Source: Saccharopolyspora oryzae (GTDB taxonomy: Bacteria > Actinomycetota > Actinomycetes > Mycobacteriales > Pseudonocardiaceae). Taken from it: a DNA stretch of 64,000 nt. This document shows, one piece after another, positions 9,889-18,131 of the stretch. Where the stretch lies: contig NZ_JAQGLA010000016.1 in the NCBI RefSeq assembly GCF_027853915.1, positions 50,947-114,946 of the forward strand. Direction: 5' to 3'. The notes beneath the pieces were generated by a model. It did no database searches. It worked only from the letters and a program-made list of their open reading frames with translations, and had not been told where the DNA came from. The translations under genes were made by a program, and so were the position numbers. How positions within the stretch are numbered: position 1 is the first letter of the stretch; each line of letters starts with the position of its first letter.

Positions 9889-12800
9889 TCAGGCGATGTT
9901 GGAGGTTTGGGTACTGGGGTCCGCTGCGTGCCAGAGGCGGGTGTAGTGACCGCCTTCGGCGAGAAGCCGCGCGTGGGAGCCCTGCTCGACGATGCGGCCG
10001 TCGTCGACGACCACGATGCGGTCCGCGCGGGCCGCCGTCGCCAAGCGGTGCGCGACGACGAACGTGGTGCGCTGCGCGGCGAGCTGGTCGCTGGCCGCGA
10101 TCACCATCGACTCGGTGGCCGGGTCCAGCGCCGCGGTCGCCTCGTCGAGCAGCAGGACGTCGGGATCGACCAGCTCCGCGCGCGCCAGCGCGACCAGCTG
10201 CCGCTGACCGGCGGACAGCCCCCGGCCGCGCTCGCCGACCTGCTGGCGGAACCCGCTGTTCAGCATCGCGATCCCCGGCAGCGCGCCGACGGCCCGCGCC
10301 GCGCCCTCCACCTCGACCGGCTCGGCGTCCGGCCGCGCGTAGGCGATGTTGTCCGCGACGTCGCCGGTGAACAGGTGCCCCTCCTGCGGCACCACCGCCA
10401 GCCGCTGGTGGAACGCCGCCAGGTCGTAGTGGCGGACGTCCACCCCGTCGACCAGCACCGCGCCGTCGGTGACGTCGTAGAACCGGGCGATCAGCTTGAT
10501 CAGCGTCGACTTGCCCGCGCCGGTGGCGCCGACCAGCGCGACGGTCTCGCCGGGGCGCACCCGCAGCGACACGTCGCGCAGCGCGTACTGCTCGGTGCCC
10601 GGGTAGCGGAACGACACCGACCGCAGCTCGACCTCGCCGCTGAAGCGCTCGGGCACCGGCGCCGGATCGTCCGGCGCGGGCACCGAGGTCGGCGTGCGCA
10701 GCAGGTCACCGATGCGCCGCAACCCGACCATCGCCTGCTGGTAGCCGTCGAAGACGCCGGACAGCTGCTGCACCGGTGAGAAGAACAACCCGAGGTAGAG
10801 CAGGAACGCGACCAGCACACCAGCCGTCAGGTCGCCGGAAGCGACCCGCGCGGCGCCGACGCCGAGCACCGCGGCCTGGGCGATCTCGGACAGCAGCGCG
10901 ACGAACGGGAAGTAGGTGGCGATGTAGCGCTGGGCCCGCAGCCGCGACCGGCGGTAGGCGTCGCTGCGCTGCGCGAACACCTTCGCCGCGTGCCCCTCGC
11001 GCCGGTGCGCCTGCGCCACCCGCATGCCCGAGACGTTCTCCTGCAGGTCGGCGTTGACCGTGCTGACCCGCTCCCGCGCTTCGGCGTAGGCGATCGAGGA
11101 GACCCGGCGGAAGATCGCCGTCGCCACCAGCAGCACCGGAAGCACGGCCATCGCGACCAGCGCCAGCGACGCGTCGGTGATCAGCAGCGCGCCCGCGATG
11201 CCGAACAGGGTGAGCACGCTGACCACGAACGTCGCCAGACCGGTCTGCAGGAACGTCGACAGGGCGTCGACGTCGGTGGTCATCCGGGTCATGATCCGGC
11301 CGGCCAGCTCGCGCTCGTAGTAGTCCAGGCCGAGCCGCTGCAGGTGCGCGAAGCTGCGCAACCGCAGCAGGTAGAGCAGGGTTTCACCGGTCCGGGCGGT
11401 GACCACGGTCTGCAGCTTGACCACCAGCCAGCCGAAACCGACGATCACCGCGGCCACGCCGGTCGCCCACCACAGGACGTCGGCGTTCCCGGTGCCGACA
11501 CCGCCGTCGACGCCCTGGCGCACCAGAGACGGCAGGGTGACCGAGGTCAGCGCGTCGCCGGCGACCAGCAGCACGGTCAGCAGCAGGCCCCAGCGGATCG
11601 GCCGCAGCAGCCGGGACAGCTTGAAGTCGGGGTCGGGCGCGGTCGGGTCCTCGCCGCGCAGGTCCGGTTCGTCGGTCGTCGGCGGCAGCTTCCGGATGCC
11701 CTCGACCAGCTCCGGAGTCGGCGGCATCGACGTGCCGGCCATGCCGCGCGACCCCGCCATCGGAGCGGCGGCGACGGGTTCGGGCTCCTCCGGCTCCGGC
11801 CACAGCTCGGGGGTGATGTCGGAGTCGCTCGGGGCGAGGGCGCTGCGGCGGTTGTCGATGGACTCGCCGGGCCCGGCCAGCAGCGACCGGAACAGCTCGC
11901 AGCGCTGCGACAGCTCCTCCTCGGTGCCGACGTCGACCACCCGGCCCTCGTCGAGCACGGCGATCCGGTCGGCCAGCGCGAGCGTCGAGCGGCGGTGCGC
12001 GATCAGCAGCGTCGTGCGCTGGGCGGTCACCGAGCGCAGGGTGTCGTGGATCGCCGCTTCGGTCGCCGGGTCGACGGCCGACGTGGCGTCGTCGAGCACC
12101 AGGATCCGCGGGTTCGACAGCAGCGCCCGCGCGAGCGCCACCCGCTGGCGCTGCCCGCCGGAGAGGGTGAGACCGCGCTCGCCGACCTCGGTGTCGTAGC
12201 CCTGGGGGAGCGAGGTGATGAACTCGTGCGCCTCGGCGGCCTCGGCCGCTGCGATCACGTCGGCTTCCGAGGCGTCCGGACGGCCGTAGGCGATGTTGCC
12301 GCGGATGGTGTCGGAGAACAGGAACGCCTCCTCGAACACCACGCCCACCGCGCTGCGCAGCGAGTCCAACCGCAGGTCGCGGATGTCGTGCGCGGCCGCG
12401 CCGTCGGCGGCGGGCCGGATCGAGACGCCGCCCGAGTGCACGTCGTAGAAGCGCGGCAGCAGCAGCGAAACCGTCGACTTGCCCGAGCCCGCCGGGCCCA
12501 CCAGCGCCACCGTCTCACCCGGTCGGACCTGCAGCGATGCCTCCGACAGCACCGGTTGATCGCGGGTGTAGCCGAAGGTCACGTCGTCGAACCGGACCTC
12601 CAGCGGGCCCTCCGGCAGCCGCACCGCGTCCGGCTTCTCCTGCACCTCGGGCTGCGAGTCGATCAGCTCGTTGATCCGCTCGGCACCAGCGCGCGCCAGC
12701 TGCGCCTGGATCACCACGCTGGACAACATCCGGGCCGGCCCGGACAGCATCGCCACGTACCCGGCGAAGGCCACGAACGTGCCCAGGCTCACCTGCTCGT

Positions 12801-13623
12801 TCAGCACCATCCAGCCGCCGAGGCCCAGCACCCCGACCTGTCCGGCCGAGGGCAGCGCGGCCAGGCTCGCCGCCGGTGTGGACGTCATGCGCGCGGCGCG
12901 CAGCCGCTCGCCGAACAACCGCCGCGCGCGGGTCCGCAGCCGCCCGACCTCGCGCTCCTCCTGCCCGAAGCCCTTGACCACCCGAACACCGGTGACGGTT
13001 TCCTCGACGTGCTGGGCGATGTCGGCGGCGCGCTGCTGCGCCGACCAGGTCGCCGGGAACAACCGCTTCTTGCTGCGCGCGGTGACCACCGCGATCAGCG
13101 GCGCGATGACCAGCGAAACCACGGTGAGCAGCGGTGACAGCCACAGCATGGCGATGATCGCGAACAGCGCCAGCACCGCGGTCCCGGCCGCCAGCGGCAG
13201 CATCGCCAGCAGCGAGTTCACCAGCTGCAGGTCGCTGATCGACCGCGACACCACCTGCCCGGTGCGCAACGCGTCCTGCTTGCCGCCGTCCAGCCGCTGC
13301 ATCGCGCCGAACACCGCGCGGCGCAAGTCGTGCTGCACGTCCAGCGCCAACCGACCCGCGCTGTAGCGGCGCACGAACGCCGCGCCGAAGCGGAACACGC
13401 CGAGCACCAGCAGCGCGACCACGATCAACCACAGCTGGTCGGTGGTGCGCGCGACGGCGTCGTCCACCGCCACCTTGGTCAGCAGCGGAACCAGCGCCTC
13501 CAACCCGACCGCTGTGACGGACGCACCCATCGCCAAGGAGAGGGCGACAGGGTGCCGTCGACAAGCGGCGAAGAGGCGACGGATCCAACCACCAGATGAC
13601 GCGGGATTGCCGGAGTCGCTCAC
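9889..13623 (-). CDS. Fused two-half ABC exporter (TMD-NBD-TMD-NBD)
   Basis: 1244 aa, a full-length ABC exporter in one chain. TMD1 spans roughly residues 15-310. NBD1 has Walker A GPAGSGKST near 374, signature LSGGQRQ near 488 and Walker B ILVLDDATSAVD. A Pro/Glu-rich linker covers about 590-660. TMD2 follows, then NBD2 with Walker A GATGAGKST near 1031, signature LSAGQRQ and Walker B VLLLDEATAALD. NBD1 has Asp where the catalytic Glu should be, and NBD2 has Glu; this is the mark of heterodimeric exporters with one degenerate ATP site. Probable substrate: a lipid, peptide or drug; not determinable. The GTG at 13623 has no obvious ribosome site. A structured repeat lies just upstream. Confidence 0.93.
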   Translation of the reverse strand: MSDSGNPASSGGWIRRLFAACRRHPVALSLAMGASVTAVGLEALVPLLTKVAVDDAVARTTDQLWLIVVALLVLGVFRFGAAFVRRYSAGRLALDVQHDLRRAVFGAMQRLDGGKQDALRTGQVVSRSISDLQLVNSLLAMLPLAAGTAVLALFAIIAMLWLSPLLTVVSLVIAPLIAVVTARSKKRLFPATWSAQQRAADIAQHVEETVTGVRVVKGFGQEEREVGRLRTRARRLFGERLRAARMTSTPAASLAALPSAGQVGVLGLGGWMVLNEQVSLGTFVAFAGYVAMLSGPARMLSSVVIQAQLARAGAERINELIDSQPEVQEKPDAVRLPEGPLEVRFDDVTFGYTRDQPVLSEASLQVRPGETVALVGPAGSGKSTVSLLLPRFYDVHSGGVSIRPAADGAAAHDIRDLRLDSLRSAVGVVFEEAFLFSDTIRGNIAYGRPDASEADVIAAAEAAEAHEFITSLPQGYDTEVGERGLTLSGGQRQRVALARALLSNPRILVLDDATSAVDPATEAAIHDTLRSVTAQRTTLLIAHRRSTLALADRIAVLDEGRVVDVGTEEELSQRCELFRSLLAGPGESIDNRRSALAPSDSDITPELWPEPEEPEPVAAAPMAGSRGMAGTSMPPTPELVEGIRKLPPTTDEPDLRGEDPTAPDPDFKLSRLLRPIRWGLLLTVLLVAGDALTSVTLPSLVRQGVDGGVGTGNADVLWWATGVAAVIVGFGWLVVKLQTVVTARTGETLLYLLRLRSFAHLQRLGLDYYERELAGRIMTRMTTDVDALSTFLQTGLATFVVSVLTLFGIAGALLITDASLALVAMAVLPVLLVATAIFRRVSSIAYAEARERVSTVNADLQENVSGMRVAQAHRREGHAAKVFAQRSDAYRRSRLRAQRYIATYFPFVALLSEIAQAAVLGVGAARVASGDLTAGVLVAFLLYLGLFFSPVQQLSGVFDGYQQAMVGLRRIGDLLRTPTSVPAPDDPAPVPERFSGEVELRSVSFRYPGTEQYALRDVSLRVRPGETVALVGATGAGKSTLIKLIARFYDVTDGAVLVDGVDVRHYDLAAFHQRLAVVPQEGHLFTGDVADNIAYARPDAEPVEVEGAARAVGALPGIAMLNSGFRQQVGERGRGLSAGQRQLVALARAELVDPDVLLLDEATAALDPATESMVIAASDQLAAQRTTFVVAHRLATAARADRIVVVDDGRIVEQGSHARLLAEGGHYTRLWHAADPSTQTSNIA

Positions 13624-13932
13624 CTAGCCAGACTAGGACGCACCACCGACCCTGCACCGCGCCCGAACCTCCGGTGTGACCCCGCCAACCGGCGGATCAA
13701 GATTTCCGAGCTTGTCTGAAGCTCTCCTTCTGCGTGGCGGTGCCGGTGGCGGAACCTCAGCGCCCGCCTGGACTGCGGGTGCCAACCCTGATGTATGCGC
13801 CAATACACGGCGGATTGGCCGTCCTCGCCAGGCGAACGCTGAGAACCCGCGGCGGTGCGAGTTGCGGGGGTGGGCTATTCGCCTGGCGGCGAATCCAAGC
13901 AAAAGATCAAGAACCAGGTTCGAAGACAGGCA
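13624..13932. other. Intergenic region filled by repeat copy A
   Basis: 309 bp between two minus-strand ABC genes. Nearly all of it is the 207-bp structured repeat at 13712-13918. The short left part (13624-13711) should carry the exporter promoter; no clear hexamers were seen. Confidence 0.6.
13712..13918 (+). repeat. Structured intergenic repeat, copy A (full length)
   Basis: Starts TTGTCTGAAGCTCTC and ends AAAAGATCAAGAACC. Parts in order: left end; direct repeat GGCGGTGC; long hairpin with helix I CTCAGCG (13756-13762)/CGCTGAG (13837-13843), helix II CGCCTGG (13765-13771)/CCAGGCG (13828-13834), helix III GCCAA (13781)/TTGGC (13815) and apical GTAT/ATAC; second GGCGGTGC; small hairpin ATTCGCC (13877-13883)/GGCGAAT (13888-13894); A-rich right end. 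It lies 14 bp from the stop of the ABC-2 permease gene. Three other copies occur in this window. Confidence 0.9.
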
Positions 13933-14787
13933 TCAGGCGATGTCTCTGCGTTGGTTGGCCCACCAGCCACCCGCGACGAACAGGGCCGTGTAGCCGAGGA
14001 AGGTCAGGAGGCTCGCCCACCAGGCGTGGCCGTAGCTGCCGCCGAAGACCAGGTGCAGGGCGTCGAAGGCGACCTTCGGCACCTCGGGTTCGTCCGGTCC
14101 GGCCACCGCCGCGACGAACAGCGGCACCGCCAGGTTGGACACGATCCCGTTGCCCGCCGACCCCGGCAGGTACGGGCCGATGCCGGAGACGTTGGAGCCC
14201 ACCAGCGCCATCGAGATGATGAACTCGACGACGAACTTGTAGGCCAGCGGCAGGATGATCGCCAGCACGGCGTTGGAGACGAGCGCGCCGAACCCGACGC
14301 CGGCCAGCGTCCACAGCGTCATCGACAGGACGCTGGCGCCGCCCACGCTCAACCAGTCGGCGACGTCGCCGAAGCTCCCGATGTCCTGGACCGCGCCGAT
14401 CAGCCCGCCGAGGCTCGCGCACAGCGCGTTGACCAGCCCGTACCCGGCGCCGATGGCCGCAGCCGTGATCAGCTTCGCGGCCAGCACGGCACTGCGCGGG
14501 TTGCTGGTCAGGAAGCTGGTCGTGATGGTCTTGTTCCGGTACTCGCCGGAGATCGACAGCGCCCCGAACAGCATGCCGAAGACGGTGCTGAAGTTCGCCG
14601 AGGTGGTCACCGACAGCAGCGCCAGCGGCACCGGCCGGTCCAGCACCGCGAAGCCGTTGATGATCGACACGAACGCGGTGCCCATCCACCCGGCTCCGAA
14701 GCCGATCAGCGCCACCGGGATGAGCAGCGCCCACCACAGGTTGGTCGTGAAGATCTTCCGGAACTCCGCCTTGATCAGCGCGCCCAT
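13933..14787 (-). CDS. ABC-2 type transporter permease
   Basis: 284 aa, about six membrane segments. It starts MGALIKAEFRKIFTTNLWW, the amphipathic-helix-then-TM1 pattern of ABC-2 permeases. The ATG at 14787 overlaps the TGA of the ATPase gene by one base and is preceded by GGGGGAG. Together with the ATPase it forms an exporter for an unknown compound. The structured repeat copy A begins just after its stop and may act as its 3' hairpin. Confidence 0.88.
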   Translation of the reverse strand: MGALIKAEFRKIFTTNLWWALLIPVALIGFGAGWMGTAFVSIINGFAVLDRPVPLALLSVTTSANFSTVFGMLFGALSISGEYRNKTITTSFLTSNPRSAVLAAKLITAAAIGAGYGLVNALCASLGGLIGAVQDIGSFGDVADWLSVGGASVLSMTLWTLAGVGFGALVSNAVLAIILPLAYKFVVEFIISMALVGSNVSGIGPYLPGSAGNGIVSNLAVPLFVAAVAGPDEPEVPKVAFDALHLVFGGSYGHAWWASLLTFLGYTALFVAGGWWANQRRDIA

Positions 14788-15776
14788 CACACGCTCCCCC
14801 CGAGTCCGCGCTGGTCGCCGCTCTGCGCCGGTCGTGCCCACACCTCGGCACCGGGACCGGCCTGCGGGACACCGGTGTACTGGCCGCTGGTGAGCTGGAA
14901 GAACAGCTGCTCCAGACCGATCCGCTCGTCCTGCATGCCGTAGAGCGCGACCCCGGCGGCCAGCGCGATGTCGGCCACCTGGCGGGAATCCGCGCCCAGC
15001 ACGGCCAGCCGGCCGTCCGGCAGGGACTCGACCCGGTACCCGGACGCCTGCAGCTCGGCGGCCAGCGCACCCGGGTCCGCGGCCTGCACCAGGGCGCGGG
15101 ACTGCTGGGCGGAGCGCAGCTGGTCGATGCTGCCGTCGTAGACGCAGCGGCCCCGGCTGATCACCACCAGCTGGTCGACGGTGTGCTCGATCTCCCGCAG
15201 GAAGTGGCTGGACATGAGCACGGTGCGGCCGCTGGCGGCGAAGGCCTTCAGGAAGTTGCGCAGCCAGGCGATGCCCTCCGGGTCCAGCCCGTTGGCCGGC
15301 TCGTCCAGCACCAGCACCTGCGGATCGCCCAGCAGTGCCGTGGCCAGCGACAACCGCTGCCGCATGCCGAGCGAGAACCCGCTGGGCTTGCGCTTGGCGG
15401 CAGGCGCCAGCCCGACCAGCTCCAGCGCCCGATCGGCCTGCTCGTCCGGCACGTTCATCGCCGCGGCGTAGCAGCGCAGGTGGTTCTGCGCGGTGCGGCC
15501 AGGGTGGAAGCTCTGCGCGTCGAGGACGGCGCCGATCACCGAAGCGGGGTTCGGCAGCTGGTGGAACGGCAGGCCGTTGATCGTGGCGGTGCCCGAGGTG
15601 GGCGTGATCAGGCCGAGGATCATGCGCAGCGTCGTGGTCTTCCCGGACCCGTTGGGCCCGAGGAACCCGGTAACCGTGCCTGGCCGCACCGCGAAGTCAA
15701 GGTCCTGGACCGCGCTCAGCGGTCCGTAGCGCTTGCTGAGACCTTGCACGATGATCCGGCCGCTGCCGTCGTGCAC
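14787..15776 (-). CDS. ABC-2 type transporter ATP-binding protein
   Basis: 329 aa. Walker A GPNGSGKTTT near residue 40, signature FSLGMRQRLSLA and Walker B VLVLDEPANGLD are intact. The C-terminal 90 residues form the extra domain seen in DrrA/BcrA-like ATPases. It powers the permease encoded next, with which it overlaps by one base. The GTG at 15776 follows GGAGGG at short spacing. DrrAB- and bacitracin-type systems export antibiotics and lipids, so self-resistance or export of a secondary metabolite is possible but not shown. Confidence 0.9.
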   Translation of the reverse strand: MHDGSGRIIVQGLSKRYGPLSAVQDLDFAVRPGTVTGFLGPNGSGKTTTLRMILGLITPTSGTATINGLPFHQLPNPASVIGAVLDAQSFHPGRTAQNHLRCYAAAMNVPDEQADRALELVGLAPAAKRKPSGFSLGMRQRLSLATALLGDPQVLVLDEPANGLDPEGIAWLRNFLKAFAASGRTVLMSSHFLREIEHTVDQLVVISRGRCVYDGSIDQLRSAQQSRALVQAADPGALAAELQASGYRVESLPDGRLAVLGADSRQVADIALAAGVALYGMQDERIGLEQLFFQLTSGQYTGVPQAGPGAEVWARPAQSGDQRGLGGSV

Positions 15777-15880
15777 ACGCCCTCCAACATCACCCGTTCA
15801 CTGGATCGCCGCCCATCCTGCCGGACGAAGCGAGGTGAATGTGCGGAGTGGCGGTTTTCCCGACCAGCTCACAGCTGGTT

Positions 15881-16414
15881 CTAAGGCCACTGGATGCCGC
15901 GGTCGACCACCGAGGCCCGGTGGATCTTGCGGTGATCGGTTTCGAGGTGGCCGCCGGCCGGTGGCGGGGTCGGCGATCCGACGGTCAGGTCGGGGCGGGT
16001 GAACTCGTTGGTGTCCCAGTCGCTGGGGCCGCTGCCGACCGAGGACACGATCGGCTCCGGGATGACCTCGACGCCGGCTTCCCGCTGGGCGGGCTTGCGG
16101 CGCAACTTCCGGCGCAGCGCGTCCATCCGCTTGGTGCGCGTCGGGGTGCCGGAGTGGTCGCCGATGAGCTGCCGGTGCGCGGTCAGCCACACCGTGCACG
16201 GCCAAGGCCGGCTGCGCAGCGTGCCCTGGCAGGAAGGACACCGGCCGTCCTCGTCGGGCTGGTGCTCGTCGAGCAGCGCCCGGAACCCGGCGGTGAGCCG
16301 GTAGAGCTCGGAACGGGCGACCGGGAGCAGCACTTCGGCGGCGTCGTCGTCCACCACCCGGTCCAGGTTGTCGAGCCGGTCGAGCACCGCCTTGCGCAAC
16401 GCCGTGTCCGCCAC
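15881..16414 (-). CDS. Conserved actinobacterial hypothetical protein with a CPSC..C motif
   Basis: 177 aa from the GTG at 16414, preceded by CGGGAGG. The N-terminal 75 residues are helical; a central [16 protein letters not shown] segment could bind zinc; a basic [14 protein letters not shown] stretch follows; the tail is Pro-rich and looks disordered. I do not recognise the family. It is transcribed away from ald's 3' end region and is probably monocistronic. Confidence 0.65.
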   Translation of the reverse strand: MADTALRKAVLDRLDNLDRVVDDDAAEVLLPVARSELYRLTAGFRALLDEHQPDEDGRCPSCQGTLRSRPWPCTVWLTAHRQLIGDHSGTPTRTKRMDALRRKLRRKPAQREAGVEVIPEPIVSSVGSGPSDWDTNEFTRPDLTVGSPTPPPAGGHLETDHRKIHRASVVDRGIQWP

Positions 16415-16709
16415 ATCGCCTCCCGTCGCAGTGGTTCGGCAACCCGTTCCCGGGCTGCCCCCAACGGGTGACATCGGCAGGCGGTGTCCACGCCTGCACG
16501 GCCAGGCCCCAGGGCTCACTCCATCGAGTGGTTATCGATTCGGCTCCAAAATGCCCGCCGAGCGGCCTCTCGCGTCGTCGGCAAACGGCCCAGCGTGCCC
16601 TACACTGACGGTGGCGGCCTGCTCCCGGTGACCCCCAGGCTGGTTGAGCGGGCCGCCCCGCTCTGATCTCTCCCAGACTCGTTCTGCGCAGCCGTCTGGT
16701 CCGGCATCA

Positions 16710-16851
16710 AAATTCAATGGAATTTGGACATCCGATTTCCATTGAATTTGCGCGAGTTGTCCACAGGTGTCGGTGTGTCGGGTGCCGACACGCCGACGTG
16801 CCGCAACTTCCATTGAAATCGCATGCCCGATTTCCATTGAATTTGCGGGCA
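16710..16851. repeat. Four TTCCATTGAA-containing repeats in two pairs
   Basis: The core TTCCATTGAA or its complement TTCAATGGAA occurs four times with AT-rich flanks. Pair 1 is AAATTCAATGGAATTT then ATTTCCATTGAATTTG, an inverted pair 9 bp apart. Pair 2 is CTTCCATTGAAATCG and CGATTTCCATTGAATTTG, with GAAATCG/CGATTTC facing each other across CATGCC. The pairs are about 75 bp apart, with GTCGG/CCGAC runs between. The low GC stands out in this genome. Function unknown. Confidence 0.75.
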
Positions 16852-16855
16852 TGGC

Positions 16856-16891
16856 AACGGCCCCTGCACCGGGTGCGGTGGAGGGGCCGTT
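16856..16891 (-). terminator. Terminator of ald
   Basis: AACGGCCCCT and AGGGGCCGTT form a perfect 10-bp stem just past the ald stop, with a GC-rich loop that can extend it. There is no T run, as is usual in high-GC actinobacteria. Confidence 0.65.
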
Positions 16892-16903
16892 GGTGTTCCG
16901 AGG

Positions 16904-18016
16904 TCAGAGGACTTCGGTGAGGGGGGTGCTGGTTCGGTTGTGGGCTTCGGCGACCGGGGCGTTGACGAGGTGGCCGTCGTGGGTGTTGAGGCCCGCCGCC
17001 AGGGCCGCGTCCGCTCGGGAGGCTTCGCGCCAGCCCAGGTCCGCGATGCGCAGGACGTAGGGGAGGGTCACGTTGGTCAGGGCGTGGGTCGAGGTGTTGG
17101 GGACCGCGCCCGGCATGTTCGCCACGCAGTAGAAGACCGAGTCGTGCACCCGGTAGGTCGGGTCGTCGTGGGTGGTCGGGCGGGAGTCGGCGAAGCAGCC
17201 GCCCTGGTCGATCGCGATGTCCACCAGCACGCTGCCCGGCTTCATCTCCGACACCAGGTGGTTGGAGACCAGCTTCGGCGCCTTCGCGCCCGGGATCAGC
17301 ACCGCGCCGATGACCATGTCGGCGGCGCGCACCGCCTGCTCGACGGAGTAGCGGTTGGAGGTCACCGTGCGGATCTGGCCGTGGAAGTCGCGGTCGATCT
17401 CGCGCAGCTTGTCGACGTTGGTGTCCAGCAGCTCCACGTCGGAGCCCATGCCCATCGCGACGCGCGCGGCGTTGAGGCCTGCGACACCGCCGCCGATCAC
17501 CACGACCCGCGCCGGGTGCACGCCGGGAACACCGCCCGGCAGCACGCCGCGACCGCCGCTCGGGCGCATCAGCGAGTAGGCGCCGACCTGCGGGGCGAGC
17601 CGGCCGGCGACCTCGCTCATCGGCGCGAGCAGCGGCAGGCTGCCGTTGGCGGTCTGCACCGTTTCGTAGGCGATGCCGGTGACGCCGGAGTCCAGCATCG
17701 CGTCGGTCAGCGCGGCGTCGGCGGCCAGGTGCAGGTAGGTGAACAGCACCTGGTCGCGGCGCAGCCGCGGGTACTCCTCGGCGATCGGCTCCTTGACCTT
17801 GAGCACCAGTTGGCCTTCCGCCCACACGTCGTCGGCGCTGGGCAGGACCTTCGCGCCCGCGGCGAGGTAGTCCTCGTCCGGGATGGAAGAGCCGGCGCCC
17901 GCGTTGGCCTCGACGAAGACGTCGTGCCCGCGGCTGCTCAGCTCGTGGACGCCCGCAGGCGTGAGCGCGACCCGGTACTCGTTGTTCTTGATCTCCCGCG
18001 GGACGGCGATCTTCAC
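16904..18016 (-). CDS. ald: Alanine dehydrogenase
   Basis: 370 aa, standard family length. It catalyses reversible NAD-dependent deamination of L-alanine to pyruvate and ammonia. Key residues fall at the classic numbers: Arg15, Lys75 and His96, with the Rossmann motif [10 protein letters not shown] in the middle. The GTG at 18016 is preceded by AAAGGA and gives the conserved [15 protein letters not shown] start. The PucR-family gene sits directly upstream on the same strand, with a 10-3-10 palindrome between them, so control by that regulator is likely, as for AdeR and ald in Bacillus. Confidence 0.96.
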   Translation of the reverse strand: MKIAVPREIKNNEYRVALTPAGVHELSSRGHDVFVEANAGAGSSIPDEDYLAAGAKVLPSADDVWAEGQLVLKVKEPIAEEYPRLRRDQVLFTYLHLAADAALTDAMLDSGVTGIAYETVQTANGSLPLLAPMSEVAGRLAPQVGAYSLMRPSGGRGVLPGGVPGVHPARVVVIGGGVAGLNAARVAMGMGSDVELLDTNVDKLREIDRDFHGQIRTVTSNRYSVEQAVRAADMVIGAVLIPGAKAPKLVSNHLVSEMKPGSVLVDIAIDQGGCFADSRPTTHDDPTYRVHDSVFYCVANMPGAVPNTSTHALTNVTLPYVLRIADLGWREASRADAALAAGLNTHDGHLVNAPVAEAHNRTSTPLTEVL

Positions 18017-18107
18017 GGCGGAATCCTTTCGTCACCTGTGTCGCGCACAACGATCCGCCGCCGCTGCCGGGGGCGCATCATTCCCGCGCGATGAGATTGC
18101 CCCGGTC

Positions 18108-18130
18108 CCTTTGTGCTCGCAGCACAAAGG
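18108..18130. promoter_or_regulatory. Palindrome between pucR-type gene and ald
   Basis: CCTTTGTGCT-CGC-AGCACAAAGG is a perfect 10-3-10 inverted repeat lying 1 bp beyond the pucR-type stop and 92 bp upstream of ald. It could be the operator for ald or a weak terminator of the regulator gene. No T run follows on the minus strand, which favours an operator. Confidence 0.55.
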
Positions 18131-18131
18131 A

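Larger units (their letters stand above)
16415..16903. other. Intergenic region with TTCCATTGAA repeats
   Basis: 489 bp between a minus-strand hypothetical gene and the ald stop. Bases 16856-16891 are the ald terminator and 16710-16851 hold the repeats listed separately. The rest (16415-16705) shows no coding pattern; it should include the promoter of the hypothetical gene. Confidence 0.6.

Noticed and set aside
10990..13137. Open frame of 715 codons on the plus strand opposite the ABC exporter
   Set aside because: Antisense shadow with Arg/Gln/His-rich product and no ribosome site.
13712..13918. Insertion sequence carrying a transposase
   Set aside because: The element has no credible coding frame and is only about 200 bp; at most a non-autonomous element.
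16710..16851. Possible CRISPR array
   Set aside because: Only four motif copies, irregular spacing and mixed orientation, no spacers of constant length and no cas genes.
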